Numbered from the stretch's first letter, positions 1 to 7,743 are shown. The stretch is 11,733 nucleotides of DNA from Burkholderiales bacterium (GCA_030828265.1 JAURCW010000019.1:1-11733), one strand, 5' to 3'. Notes: a model not told the origin generated them from the sequence alone. Numbers and translations are program-made.

Positions 1-435
1 AGGCCCAATCCAAGCTAGGGCAGATGGATCGCAGACAACCAGCCCTGGCTTCGCATCGTTAAAAAAGTAGCGCAACTCCTCGGACTGATAGCCCGTGTTC
101 AAGGGAAGAAAAACCATGCCCGAACGCAGGCAGGCAAGATAAAGCATAAGCGCCTCGGGCGACTTCTCGACACGTGCGGCAATGCGACTTCCCGGGACAA
201 GCCCGAGCGACTGAATAAAGTGGGCGATACGTGCACTGGCGTGAGACAGGTCGCGATAGGTGTACTGCAGGCCCTCAAGGGTACGAATAGCAACCTTGTT
301 GGGCTTAGCCTTTCGCATCAACTCGGTGTAGAGGTTCTTCAGGCCCTTGGCTGCTCGGCCCGGTTGAAGAAGCGCGTTAAGGTCGGTCGTAACCGTTGAA
401 GTAATATCAGTGAAACCCTGGGGGCTGGTCGTCAT
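1..435 (-). CDS. matB: Malonyl-CoA synthetase (malonate--CoA ligase), N-terminal part, cut by window edge
   Basis: ATP-dependent acyl-CoA synthetase of the AMP-binding (ANL) superfamily that would join malonate to CoA in the cytoplasm. 145 codons are readable from an ATG at 435 to the window edge without a stop; the AMP-binding P-loop and C-terminal domain lie outside. The visible part contains VEKSPEALMLYLACLRSG followed by FLPLNTGYQSEEL, which closely matches the N-terminal domain of rhizobial MatB as I remember it. There is a stretch of about 39 residues before the conserved part, so the true start could be internal. It lies 70 bases downstream of the crotonase gene and, with mcd, completes the malonate to malonyl-CoA to acetyl-CoA route. 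The family is clear; the malonate specificity is supported by the neighbouring decarboxylase. A general acyl-CoA synthetase is the alternative. Confidence 0.85.
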   Translation of the reverse strand, partial: MTTSPQGFTDITSTVTTDLNALLQPGRAAKGLKNLYTELMRKAKPNKVAIRTLEGLQYTYRDLSHASARIAHFIQSLGLVPGSRIAARVEKSPEALMLYLACLRSGMVFLPLNTGYQSEELRYFFNDAKPGLVVCDPSALAWIGP

Positions 436-505
436 AGCATCCACTTAAAAAAGGCTCAAGACCTCGAGCGTCCTCAGTTTGACAAAACGTCAATCTTTAA
501 CAAAT

Positions 506-1369
506 TTAGTCGTTCTTGAACTGAGGCCGGGTCTTGGTTAAAAAGGCATCTAAACCTTTAGCATAATCCCTCGTGTCGGCGAAGTCCCAGCAAGACTCAC
601 GCTGACCCGGCGAGAGCTTTTGGCGATCATCGATGCCCGTGAGCTGACGGAGAATCCATTTGCTGCGGCGCGAGGCATGGGGCGCGCAACTGCAAATCCT
701 TTGAAGCGTGGCCTCAAGCTCCTGCTCCCAGTCTTCGTCATCCACTAAGCGGTTAATGAGGCCTTTGGCGTAGGCCTCATCTGAAGGCCAGATACGCCCC
801 TCGAGTAATAGCTCAAGGGCATTGGCACGACCAACCAGTTCAACAACACAGGCCGCCTCAAGCGGCGCTATGGGAAAACCGATGCGGCCAATGGGCACGC
901 CAAAACTTGAACGTCGACTTGCAAGGCGCAGGTCGCAGGCGGTTGCAATCTCAAGACCACCACCCACGCATGGCCCATCGATGGCGGCAATAACGGGAAC
1001 CGGGCAGTTCATGACCGCTCGCAAGCCCTCGCCAAGAATCTCGTCATGGTAGTGACGCACCTGATCACGACTGCTATGAAGCTCGGCAAACTCGGTAATG
1101 TCTGCCCCCGAGGCAAATGCCCCACCCTCGCCGCGGACCACAACCGCTCGCAGTTGCTCGTCTGCAGCGAGCTCCTTGAAGACATCAGCCAAGGCTTTCC
1201 ACATCCCAGCCGATAAGGCATTAAGCCTTCCAGGATGAGAGAGCCAGACCGTTGCGACATGCCCGCCCGCGGCACGACTGCACCAGACTCGTCCTGCACT
1301 CGCTTCTGATACAGCTAGGTTGTCTTGCGACGGCATAGAAAGAGGGGGGGTGGGCTGCCGGTCGTTCAT
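506..1369 (-). CDS. Crotonase-family protein (enoyl-CoA hydratase/isomerase) in the malonate operon
   Basis: 287-residue protein of the crotonase superfamily, acting on a CoA thioester in the cytoplasm. The oxyanion-hole segments are visible: ASGADI (about residues 86-91) and VGGGLE (135-140), and the C-terminal DTRDYAKGLDAFLTKTRPQF is typical of the family. Aligned by eye with rat mitochondrial enoyl-CoA hydratase, the first catalytic glutamate is present (E140, equivalent to E144), but the second (E164) falls on an isoleucine in FGVPI (residue 160). A classical hydratase reaction is therefore doubtful; isomerase, decarboxylase or thioesterase activity is possible. The first 35 or so residues are a poorly conserved extension. 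Its ATG overlaps the mcd stop as ATGA, so it is very probably translationally coupled to malonyl-CoA decarboxylase. The exact substrate cannot be told from sequence. Confidence 0.88.
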   Translation of the reverse strand: MNDRQPTPPLSMPSQDNLAVSEASAGRVWCSRAAGGHVATVWLSHPGRLNALSAGMWKALADVFKELAADEQLRAVVVRGEGGAFASGADITEFAELHSSRDQVRHYHDEILGEGLRAVMNCPVPVIAAIDGPCVGGGLEIATACDLRLASRRSSFGVPIGRIGFPIAPLEAACVVELVGRANALELLLEGRIWPSDEAYAKGLINRLVDDEDWEQELEATLQRICSCAPHASRRSKWILRQLTGIDDRQKLSPGQRESCWDFADTRDYAKGLDAFLTKTRPQFKND

Positions 1370-2676
1370 CGGTTAATGAAATCAGCAACCAACTTTGACC
1401 GAGCGATATCGCCCCGCAAGAAGGCGTCATGGTTTTCCTCGATTCTAGGAAGATCGTAAAGGTAATTCACCATAAGGCCCAAAGACTGTTTGAGGCCCTT
1501 GACCGAGAGATCCGCCTGATCATTAATGCGCTCGAGTCGTGCGCCGTTGTGTAGATGAAAACGCGCCACGGGATCAGCCTGACGTGGCGACGAGGAGACA
1601 TGACCAAGAAAGGCAGCCCCTAGTGAAACGATGCTCAACCGTAGCCCCTCGTCCTGAGCAAGCCGAGCAAAATCGGACGCCGCCGACAAGGACTGGGCGC
1701 GCGCAAGCACCTGCCTACGACGATCCTCAAGGCGAAGCCAGACCTTCTCGGTGAGTACATCGCGCGAGAAAGGCTCGTTGGAAAGAAGCCAACGGACAAA
1801 ACCAGGGATGGGAGAGAGCGTGCAGAACTGGCGAATCTCGGGAAACTCGGACTGAAGGGCTTCGGCCACCTGCTTAATAAGAAAATTACCAAGGTGCACA
1901 CCCTTAAGCCCGGGCTGGCAGTTTGAAATGGAATAGAACGCGGCCACCTTGTAGGGTTTGGTTGAAGGCTCCGGTCTCGACTTCCTATCGAGCAAGGGAG
2001 CAATCGAGTTGGGCATCTCGTGCAGTAGGGCGACCTCAACAAAAATAAGAGGCTCCTTAGGCAAGGCGGGATGGAAAAACGCAAAGAGCCTTCGATCAGG
2101 CTCAAGTCGTCGGCGTAGATCGGCCCAGCCGTCAATCTCGTGCACAGCCTCGTGCTGAATAATTTGCTCAAGAAGACCCGCAGGTGACTCCCAGCTGATT
2201 TGCTCGAGCCTTAAAAAACCGGGGTTAAACCAAGAGGCAAGCAGGTGTTCAAGATCGGAGTCAACAGCCTTAAGACTGCGGTCTTTGGCAAGACTTTGAA
2301 GGAGAGACTCCCTCATTTTTACAAGTGCGGCACAGCCCTCGGGCACACGGTTAAGTCTTCGAAAAAGCTCTTGCCGAGGGGGTTGTGCATCGGCCACCAT
2401 TTTGATGAGGTCTTTGGGGTCCTGGGACTGAGCGTAGCGCCTCGCCGCCTGCTCGACCTGGCTAGGATCCGGATTGAAGCCCTCGGCAATCGCCTTGAAG
2501 AACTGGTTCTTAAGGTCGAGGCTCAGCGCGGAATAAGACTTGAGAATCTGGCGAGCAATTCCAAGCCCAACCGATTCCCCTGCCTCCCCGATAAGACGCT
2601 CGCAAGCCGATATCAAGGCCTTAAGCGCACGCTCATCTGGACCTTGACTGCGGCCGGACCGAAACCTTTCAAACAT
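1366..2676 (-). CDS. mcd: Malonyl-CoA decarboxylase
   Basis: Decarboxylates malonyl-CoA to acetyl-CoA and CO2. The 436-residue protein covers the whole MCD family: a helical N-terminal domain (about residues 1-185) and a C-terminal GNAT-like catalytic domain beginning near FAFFHPALP (198-206). FYSISNCQPGLKGV (247-260) carries the serine region and ARFHLHNGA (371-379) the histidine (H374) that correspond to the catalytic Ser/His of human MCD. SPIPGFVRWLL (288-298) and LMVNYLYDL (401-409) are further family signatures. ATG start at 2676 with GGGGAG directly in front and AGG a little further upstream. It is the first gene of the operon with the crotonase (4-base overlap) and the malonyl-CoA synthetase. 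No mitochondrial or peroxisomal type signals, as expected for a bacterial protein. Confidence 0.95.
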   Translation of the reverse strand: MFERFRSGRSQGPDERALKALISACERLIGEAGESVGLGIARQILKSYSALSLDLKNQFFKAIAEGFNPDPSQVEQAARRYAQSQDPKDLIKMVADAQPPRQELFRRLNRVPEGCAALVKMRESLLQSLAKDRSLKAVDSDLEHLLASWFNPGFLRLEQISWESPAGLLEQIIQHEAVHEIDGWADLRRRLEPDRRLFAFFHPALPKEPLIFVEVALLHEMPNSIAPLLDRKSRPEPSTKPYKVAAFYSISNCQPGLKGVHLGNFLIKQVAEALQSEFPEIRQFCTLSPIPGFVRWLLSNEPFSRDVLTEKVWLRLEDRRRQVLARAQSLSAASDFARLAQDEGLRLSIVSLGAAFLGHVSSSPRQADPVARFHLHNGARLERINDQADLSVKGLKQSLGLMVNYLYDLPRIEENHDAFLRGDIARSKLVADFINR

Positions 2677-2829
2677 CTCCCCTGAACCTATCTAAAAAAA
2701 ATTTGTGTACGTTCTTGATAGGTTAGCGAGGACCCTTATATTCCGCAGTCGGTATATTCCCTGCCCCGAAGGAAATTACAAATCAAGTTACAAAAAGTGG
2801 CTCTATAAATCAAAAACTTAGAGCACCCG
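2677..2829 (-). promoter_or_regulatory. Leader/promoter region of the malonate operon with dyad and direct repeats
   Basis: Non-coding stretch upstream of mcd. It holds an 8-bp inverted repeat, AACCTATC at 2685-2692 and GATAGGTT at 2717-2724, with a 24-base spacer that contains an A/T run. It also holds a direct repeat, TATATTCC at 2737-2744 and 2753-2760 (plus strand), exactly 16 bases apart. On the minus strand the repeats read GGAATATA; one of them continues as TATAAG, a possible -10 element, but I see no convincing -35. The dyad arm nearest mcd overlaps the ribosome-binding area, so a regulator or a leader hairpin there could affect mcd expression. This is inference only; malonate operons are often under a GntR-type regulator, but no regulator gene is in the window. 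Confidence 0.35.
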
Positions 2830-2867
2830 AAAAAAACTAGGGTCTCTTAAAGAGGTGGTTTGACCCT
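2830..2867 (-). terminator. Intrinsic terminator of lgt
   Basis: On the minus strand AGGGTC (2867-2862) and GACCCT (2844-2839) pair around the lgt stop codon. The loop contains a second small pairing, CTCTT/AAGAG. A run of seven T follows at 2836-2830. The stem overlaps the last codons of lgt. This is a plausible Rho-independent terminator separating lgt from the malonate operon. Confidence 0.55.
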
Positions 2868-3761
2868 TGCCCTGCTAAAAACAAACAGCCCGATGCAGCC
2901 CAAAAGGATCATAGGCATCGAGAGCCATTGACCCATCGATAAAGAGGCCGTGAGCCCAAGAGGCTCCAAAAACGGTAACAAGCCCAGGAAGGCATCGGGC
3001 TGCCTACCAAACTCGGCAACAAACCGGAAGACGCCGTATCCCAGTAAAAAGCTGCTTGCGATAACACCCCTGCGACGAGGCCGACGACTTAGAAGGAACA
3101 GAATAAGAAACAGAAGCAGACCTTCTAAAAAGAACTGGTAGAGCTGCGAGGGGTGACGGGCAATCTCGGAACCGGACTGGGGGAAGATCATTGCCCACGG
3201 AACCTGCTCGGGGTCGGCAGGTCGGCCCCACAATTCCCCATTAATAAAATTACCGAGCCGGCCGAAGGCAAGGCCCAAAGGCACCAAGGGCGCTACGTAA
3301 TCGGCCAAGGCCCAGAACCTTTGCCAGAAAGACAAAGGATGGGCGACGCGAGGCAAGCCTTGCTCGTCGAGCCGAAGAGGCTGACCAAGATGCTGTCTGC
3401 GTGCCGCAAAGGTCAGCAGCGCAGCAATAACCCCAAGCAGTCCTCCATGAAAGGCCATGCCCCCCTGCCAAAGCGCCAAGGCCTCAAGCGGATGATTTAA
3501 AAAATAGCCTGGCTGATAAAAGACGACGTAACCCAGCCTTCCTCCAATCACGACACCCAACACCCCGAAGACAAGCAAGTCCTCGAGGTCGCGAACCGCC
3601 ATGCCCGAGCGCTGCGGGTCGAGGCGTATCTGCCAACGGCCCAGTGCATAGAACGAGGCAAAGGCAAGCAGGTACATCAGGCCGTACCAATGGATGGCCA
3701 AGGGCCCAAGACTTACGGCAACGGGGTCAAACTGAGGATGAACAAAAGCACTGGAAGTCAC
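2847..3761 (-). CDS. lgt: Prolipoprotein diacylglyceryl transferase Lgt
   Basis: Inner-membrane enzyme that moves a diacylglyceryl group from phosphatidylglycerol to the lipobox cysteine of prolipoproteins, the first step of lipoprotein maturation. 304 residues with about seven hydrophobic segments. Key motifs compared with E. coli Lgt: HWYGLMY (24-30), [10 protein letters not shown] (98-107, histidine 105 equals H103), the signature [14 protein letters not shown] (167-180, R168 equals R143) and [14 protein letters not shown] (243-256, R246 equals R239). Residues about 118-148 form an insertion of some 20 residues compared with E. coli, in a loop before the signature. The start codon is GTG at 3761; no in-frame ATG fits better. 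It is divergent from ilvD and ends in its own terminator. Confidence 0.97.
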   Translation of the reverse strand: MTSSAFVHPQFDPVAVSLGPLAIHWYGLMYLLAFASFYALGRWQIRLDPQRSGMAVRDLEDLLVFGVLGVVIGGRLGYVVFYQPGYFLNHPLEALALWQGGMAFHGGLLGVIAALLTFAARRQHLGQPLRLDEQGLPRVAHPLSFWQRFWALADYVAPLVPLGLAFGRLGNFINGELWGRPADPEQVPWAMIFPQSGSEIARHPSQLYQFFLEGLLLFLILFLLSRRPRRRGVIASSFLLGYGVFRFVAEFGRQPDAFLGLLPFLEPLGLTASLSMGQWLSMPMILLGCIGLFVFSRARVKPPL

Positions 3762-3836
3762 CTTGGCAGTGTGCCATGAGTTAGGCGAAGCCAGCTTATG
3801 ATTAGGCCTGTTTCAACTTCCCACTTGAGAGACGCT

Positions 3837-5528
3837 ATGGCCTATAACGATCGATCCAAAAATGTCACCCAGGGCATTGCCCGAGCTCCCAACCGATCCA
3901 TGTACTACGCCATGGGCTACAAGGAAGAAGACTTTGAAAAGCCAATGGTTGGCATTGCCAACGGTCATTCCACCATTACCCCTTGCAACAGCGGCCTTCA
4001 GCGTCTTGCCGATGCCGCCATTGCTGCCGTTAGGGATTCTGGGGCGAACCCTCAAGTCTTTGGAACACCCACCATCTCTGACGGCATTGGCATGGGTACC
4101 GAAGGTATGAAGTACTCCCTTGTCTCTCGCGAAGTGATTGCTGACAGCATTGAGACCTGCGTGAACGGTCAGTGGATGGACGGCGTGGTGGTGATTGGTG
4201 GCTGTGATAAGAACATGCCTGGTGGAATGATTGCCATCGCGAGAACCAATGTGCCTGCAATTTACGTCTACGGCGGAACCATCAAGCCCGGGCACCACAA
4301 AGGCAAAGACCTCACCATCGTTTCAGCCTTCGAGGCCGTTGGAGAATTTACCGCCGGGCGACTGAGTAACGAAGACTTCAAGGCCATCGAGCAAAAAGCC
4401 TGCCCAGGCTCAGGCTCTTGCGGGGGCATGTACACGGCCAACACCATGAGTTCGGCTTTCGAAGCGATGGGAATGAGCCTTCCCTACTCGTCCACCATGG
4501 CCAACGAGGATGGCGAAACAATTGAAAGTGCTGCAGAGTCTGCCCGCGTTTTAGTCGAAGCCATCAAGAAAGGTATTCGTCCCCGGGACATCATCACCAG
4601 AAAGTCGATTGAGAATGCGGTCACAGTCATTATGGCAACCGGTGGTTCAACCAATGCCGTGCTGCACTTTCTTGCCATTACGCATGCGGCGGAGATTGAG
4701 TGGTCGATTGACGACTTCGAACGAATTCGCCAGCGCACACCTATCTTCTGTGACCTCAAACCTTCGGGCCAGTACGTGATTACCGAGCTTCATAAGGTGG
4801 GCGGTATCCCACAAGTTATGAAGATGCTCTTGAATGCGGGACTTTTGCACGGTGATTGTCTAACCATCACCGGAAAGACCATTGCCGAGACCCTGGCCGA
4901 CGTACCCGATCAGCCGCCCTCCGGCCAGACTGTTATTCGTCCCATTGACCAGCCACTTTACAAGCAAGGACACCTGGCAATCCTTAAAGGTAACCTCTCG
5001 CCTGAAGGCTGCGTAGCGAAGATCACGGGTCTTAAGAACCCAGTGATTACGGGACCTGCCCGGGTGTTTAACTCCGAAGACGAAGCCATGGCTGCGATCA
5101 TGAAGCAGTCCATCAAAGCAGGTGATGTTGTGGTCATTCGCTACGAAGGCCCGCGCGGAGGCCCTGGGATGCGTGAAATGCTGGCGCCCACCTCGGCTCT
5201 GATTGGCCAAGGCCTTGGCGAATCGGTAGGACTCATCACCGATGGACGTTTTTCGGGTGGAACCTGGGGGATGGTCGTTGGGCACGTTGCGCCCGAGGCC
5301 TACGTTGGCGGCCCCATTGCACTGATTGAAGAGGGAGACAGCATCACCATTGATGCCCACGCTCTTCTTATTCAGCTCAATATTTCAGAGGCCGACTTGG
5401 CGCGTCGACGGGCAGACTGGAAAAAGCCCGCGCCCCGCTATAGCCGGGGGGTACTGGCAAAGTTTGCTGCCCTTGCCTCCACCGCCAGTCGCGGCGCCGT
5501 AACCGACCCCGACGCCTCGGCAATCTGA
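3837..5528 (+). CDS. ilvD: Dihydroxy-acid dehydratase IlvD
   Basis: Converts 2,3-dihydroxy-isovalerate and 2,3-dihydroxy-3-methylvalerate to the 2-keto acids that lead to valine, leucine and isoleucine (and pantothenate). 563 residues from the ATG at 3837, which gives the MAYN start usual for betaproteobacterial IlvD, preceded by GAGAG about six bases upstream. An in-frame ATG at 3798 would add 13 residues and cannot be excluded. Iron-sulphur ligands are visible as C50 (STITPCN), C123 (GGCDKN, followed by the carbamylatable K125) and C195 ([14 protein letters not shown]). Three cysteines fit the [2Fe-2S] class. The C-terminal part has the family motifs [25 protein letters not shown] and VGHVAPEA. 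It stands alone, divergent from lgt, with only about 75 bases between the two starts. Confidence 0.97.
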   Translation: MAYNDRSKNVTQGIARAPNRSMYYAMGYKEEDFEKPMVGIANGHSTITPCNSGLQRLADAAIAAVRDSGANPQVFGTPTISDGIGMGTEGMKYSLVSREVIADSIETCVNGQWMDGVVVIGGCDKNMPGGMIAIARTNVPAIYVYGGTIKPGHHKGKDLTIVSAFEAVGEFTAGRLSNEDFKAIEQKACPGSGSCGGMYTANTMSSAFEAMGMSLPYSSTMANEDGETIESAAESARVLVEAIKKGIRPRDIITRKSIENAVTVIMATGGSTNAVLHFLAITHAAEIEWSIDDFERIRQRTPIFCDLKPSGQYVITELHKVGGIPQVMKMLLNAGLLHGDCLTITGKTIAETLADVPDQPPSGQTVIRPIDQPLYKQGHLAILKGNLSPEGCVAKITGLKNPVITGPARVFNSEDEAMAAIMKQSIKAGDVVVIRYEGPRGGPGMREMLAPTSALIGQGLGESVGLITDGRFSGGTWGMVVGHVAPEAYVGGPIALIEEGDSITIDAHALLIQLNISEADLARRRADWKKPAPRYSRGVLAKFAALASTASRGAVTDPDASAI

Positions 5529-5717
5529 AATCTGAAAATAGGGCCCACTTCAATTAAGTAACTTGTGAACGGAGGGGCCCGAAAGCGGCCATTTAAGAAG
5601 ACCCTTTACGGCTCTTGCTTACCCTGAAGCACGGAAAAAGCATGCGCTGCAAAGATTGTTCTTGGTCTACAATATGCGTGCTTTCGAATATAGTTGGCTT
5701 GCTTAGAATATTTTTGG
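5529..5717. other. Intergenic region between ilvD and the cytochrome c gene
   Basis: About 190 bases without a gene. Just after ilvD the hexamer GGGCCC occurs twice some 30 bases apart and could close a long hairpin, but there is no T run, so it is a poor intrinsic terminator. Further on, TACAAT at 5668-5673 is a good -10 match without a convincing -35; a start site near 5680 would leave a leader of about 50 bases for the cytochrome gene. TAGAAT at 5704-5709 is too close to the ribosome binding site to be its promoter. No RNA gene was recognised. Confidence 0.3.
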
Positions 5718-5725
5718 GGAGGAGA
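5716..5725 (+). promoter_or_regulatory. Strong ribosome binding site of the cytochrome c gene
   Basis: GGGGAGGAGA lies directly upstream of the ATG at 5731 with good spacing. It is the best Shine-Dalgarno match in the window and suggests high expression of the small cytochrome. Confidence 0.8.
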
Positions 5726-5730
5726 TTTCC

Positions 5731-6033
5731 ATGCGTTCAGTCGTTCTAGCCGTTTCAATGTTTGCCCTTACCGGCGCAGCCCATGCCAGTGCCGACCTTG
5801 TTAAAAAATACAACTGTGTGGCTTGCCACGCGGACGCCCGCAAAATGGTTGGCCCCGCTTACAAAGACGTGGCTGCCAAGTACGGTGCTGACGGCGGTGC
5901 TGCCGAGAAGCTTGCCAAGAAAATCAAGGCAGGCGGTGCGGGGGTTTGGGGTCCCATTCCCATGCCTGCTCATCCCCAAGTGTCCGACGCCGATGCCCTG
6001 ACCATGGCGAAATACATTCTGACCATCAAGTAA
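5731..6033 (+). CDS. Small periplasmic monohaem cytochrome c (class I, c551/c552 type)
   Basis: 100-residue electron-transfer protein exported to the periplasm. Residues 1-19 are a signal peptide with a short hydrophobic core and an AHA cleavage site, giving a mature protein of about 81 residues, the usual size of c551-type cytochromes. Haem attachment CVACH is at 29-33 (H33 the proximal ligand), followed by VGPAYKDVAAKY; the distal ligand is M78 in GVWGPIPMPAHP, a hallmark of the c8/c551 family. The C-terminal helix contains AKYILTIK. It is a single-gene transcription unit: own promoter region, strong ribosome binding site and a terminator. Likely role is electron shuttling from a bc1-type complex to a terminal oxidase or another periplasmic reductase; the partner cannot be told here. 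Confidence 0.95.
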   Translation: MRSVVLAVSMFALTGAAHASADLVKKYNCVACHADARKMVGPAYKDVAAKYGADGGAAEKLAKKIKAGGAGVWGPIPMPAHPQVSDADALTMAKYILTIK

Positions 6034-6055
6034 GACTTTTAGCTTCTTGATGCAC

Positions 6056-6073
6056 GCCCCCAAGCTTGGGGGC
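6056..6073. repeat. 18-bp perfect palindrome downstream of the cytochrome c gene
   Basis: GCCCCCAAGCTTGGGGGC is its own reverse complement without mismatch. It lies 22 bases after the cytochrome stop and just before the terminator. As RNA it would form a GC-rich stem with the central AAGCTT partly or wholly in the loop. It may protect the 3' end of the transcript or be a protein site. Confidence 0.7.
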
Positions 6074-6080
6074 CTGTGAA

Positions 6081-6117
6081 AGCCCTCTAAGTGAGACCCA
6101 CCCGAGGGCTTTTTTCT
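6081..6117 (+). terminator. Intrinsic terminator of the cytochrome c gene
   Basis: AGCCCTC (6081-6087) pairs with GAGGGCT (6104-6110), followed at once by a T-rich tract (6110-6115, then CTTT). A standard Rho-independent terminator with a 16-base loop. Confidence 0.8.
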
Positions 6118-6171
6118 TTGTGCTGGCCCATTTGACGCTGAGCCATCCGCATTTGCCACATACTCTAGGTC

Positions 6172-7230
6172 ATGCGCGCACTCCCCCGTCGATTTCGTAT
6201 GCCCAGAATTGGCATCGTTGGTCTTGGCGATGTTGGTAAACGGCTGGTTCGTCAGCAGCTGGAGCAGCCGTCTGCTTCCTCTGGTCAGCTTGCCTATCGG
6301 CTGATAGGCATCGCAAGGCGATTCGCCCCAGCAGCCGACGACCCATTTCTCGCGAGTCGCGAACGCAAGGCACGCAAGGGGCTTGCCTCACGAAATTGCC
6401 CCATCCTTGGCTGGGACCTTGATCACGCAGAGGACCAAAAACGCCTTGCCAGAGTCATTACCCATTGGATTGTGTTGATGCCACCGCCTGACGTAGGCTC
6501 GGCCACTGGTCAAAAAATGACCACCGATACGCGTTCAAAAAAACTCAGCCTTCAGATTCGACTTGCTCACGCACGGCGCAACCCGAAAGCCAATGGTCTC
6601 AGGGCCCGCAGACCCTCTCAAGGCGTCTATATCAGTACCACCGGGGTTTATGGCGACCATCACGGGCAGATTGTGATTGAAACCTCGGCCTGTTTAGCTA
6701 AAGAGCACCGCTCTTTAAGGCGAGTCTCTGCCGAAGGCTACTGGAGAGGGCTTGGCTTTTCTGTGCTGAGAGCCCCCGGCATTATTGCGGAAGACCGGCT
6801 ACCCATCGAACGGCTGAAGCAGGACTCCCCTGCTTTACGTGCCGAGGACGATGTCTGGGTTAATCACATTCATGCCGAGGACCTTGCTCACTTGTCGTGG
6901 CTTAGCCTGTTTCGGGCGCGCCCAGGGCGAGTCTTTAATGCGGTGAACCAGTCTCGACTCAAGATGGCTGATTACTTTGACCTGGTAGCGAAGACAAAGG
7001 GGCTAAGGTTACCCCGTCGGGTCTCTCGCGAGGAGCTTCAGGCTGAAATCGCTAAAGGGTCCATCAGTTTAATGATGGCCAGCTTCATGCGTGACTCTAG
7101 ACAGATTCAAGCGACACGCCTCTTCACTGAACTAAAGGCCCAGCTGCTCTTCCCAACAACGGAAGAGGTCATTCATCGCAATAAGACACCGATAACACCT
7201 CTATCGAGTCAAAGCCTAAAGGCGTCTTAA
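6172..7230 (+). CDS. Atypical short-chain dehydrogenase / NAD(P)-binding epimerase-like protein (YeeZ-like)
   Basis: 352-residue Rossmann-fold protein of the extended SDR (NAD-dependent epimerase) group. The nucleotide-binding loop is IGIVGLGDVGKRL at about residues 13-25. A beta strand with STTGVYGDHHG (about 155-165) corresponds to the usual active-site strand; the tyrosine is there, but no YxxxK pair follows, as in E. coli YeeZ-type proteins, so a normal dehydrogenase reaction is uncertain. LRAPGII (around 198-204) and WVNHIHAEDLA (about 229-239) are typical later motifs of the fold. ATG starts at 6172 and 6199 are both possible; the second begins MPRIGIVG, right at the Rossmann strand. 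Neither has a clear ribosome binding site. The 3' end overlaps convergent greB by 62 bases. Substrate unknown. Confidence 0.85.
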   Translation: MRALPRRFRMPRIGIVGLGDVGKRLVRQQLEQPSASSGQLAYRLIGIARRFAPAADDPFLASRERKARKGLASRNCPILGWDLDHAEDQKRLARVITHWIVLMPPPDVGSATGQKMTTDTRSKKLSLQIRLAHARRNPKANGLRARRPSQGVYISTTGVYGDHHGQIVIETSACLAKEHRSLRRVSAEGYWRGLGFSVLRAPGIIAEDRLPIERLKQDSPALRAEDDVWVNHIHAEDLAHLSWLSLFRARPGRVFNAVNQSRLKMADYFDLVAKTKGLRLPRRVSREELQAEIAKGSISLMMASFMRDSRQIQATRLFTELKAQLLFPTTEEVIHRNKTPITPLSSQSLKAS

Positions 7231-7651
7231 GCTGCAGGCAGTCGCCCTCGCGGGCTTTGAGCAGTGTCTTGGCAATGGGTGAGACCCAGCTCACCCATCT
7301 GCGAGCAGGGTCGACCTCGTCCTGACCCACAATGCGAATCGTCTCTTCGGTTAAACCATTACGAAGGTAGAGGACCGTTGCTCCGAAGAAGACCTGATCA
7401 CCACCCTGGTGAACGCTAGGGTCGACAACCTGGGCCTGCTCAAGTCGCTTGGTAAGAAAGCGAATGCGTCGATCAATTTCACGCAGTCGGCGCTTGCCAT
7501 AGATGTAATCACCATTCTCGGATCGATCGCCATTGGATGCTGCCCAACGAACCGTTTCTGTAACCGACGGCCTCTCCACCTTGATAAGTTGCTGCATCTC
7601 AGTCAAAAGCCTGCGATAGCCGACCGGAGTGATGTAGTTGGGAGCCTGCAT
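7169..7651 (-). CDS. greB: Transcription elongation factor GreB
   Basis: Binds in the secondary channel of RNA polymerase and stimulates cleavage of backtracked transcripts. 160 residues from the ATG at 7651, giving MQAPNYITPVGY, which aligns with the start of E. coli GreB; an in-frame TTG at 7663 would add four residues. The N-terminal coiled coil carries WAASNGDRSENGDYIYGKRRLREIDRRIRFL (quoted in part elsewhere) with the tip acidic residues D42 and E45 retained. The C-terminal FKBP-like domain shows VFFGATV, RIVGQDEVD and SPIAKTLL. The basic patch and the WAAS/GDRSEN wording point to GreB rather than GreA. Its last 62 bases overlap the end of the SDR gene on the other strand. Confidence 0.95.
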   Translation of the reverse strand: MQAPNYITPVGYRRLLTEMQQLIKVERPSVTETVRWAASNGDRSENGDYIYGKRRLREIDRRIRFLTKRLEQAQVVDPSVHQGGDQVFFGATVLYLRNGLTEETIRIVGQDEVDPARRWVSWVSPIAKTLLKAREGDCLQLKTPLGFDSIEVLSVSYCDE

Positions 7652-7714
7652 TCTATTTGTCAAAAGATTGCTGTAAATACATTGATTTTAAACAAGTTTT
7701 TTCTTGACTCTGCG

Positions 7715-7743
7715 ATTAGAAAGCGCAAAATCTGCGTTGACAA
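7715..7743 (-). promoter_or_regulatory. Candidate sigma-70 promoter for greB
   Basis: On the minus strand TTGTCA (7743-7738) and TCTAAT (7720-7715) are separated by exactly 17 bases; each hexamer has five of six consensus bases. The start site would be about 7708, giving a leader of roughly 57 bases before the greB ATG. On the plus strand the same place reads TTGACA (7737-7742), a perfect -35 for the small secreted peptide gene, but no good -10 stands at normal spacing. Confidence 0.5.

Noticed and set aside
479..493. Small dyad TTGAC/GTCAA between the crotonase and malonyl-CoA synthetase genes
   Set aside because: Five-base arms with a five-base loop are expected by chance and have no T run; not enough to call an internal promoter or terminator.
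2245..2685. 146-codon plus-strand open frame opposite mcd
   Set aside because: It lies entirely within a well-supported malonyl-CoA decarboxylase, has no family resemblance, and is explained by codon bias of the real gene on the other strand.
3762..3836. Bidirectional promoter between lgt and ilvD
   Set aside because: The geometry demands promoters near here, but I could not find convincing -35/-10 pairs on either strand.
4860..5360. 166-codon minus-strand open frame opposite ilvD, and a similar one at 3813-4298
   Set aside because: Antisense shadows of the conserved ilvD gene without ribosome binding sites or recognisable domains.
5543..5582. GGGCCC pair after ilvD as a terminator or tRNA-like fold
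   Set aside because: Loop of about 30 bases, no T run and no tRNA arms; GGGCCC is self-complementary, so the pairing means little.
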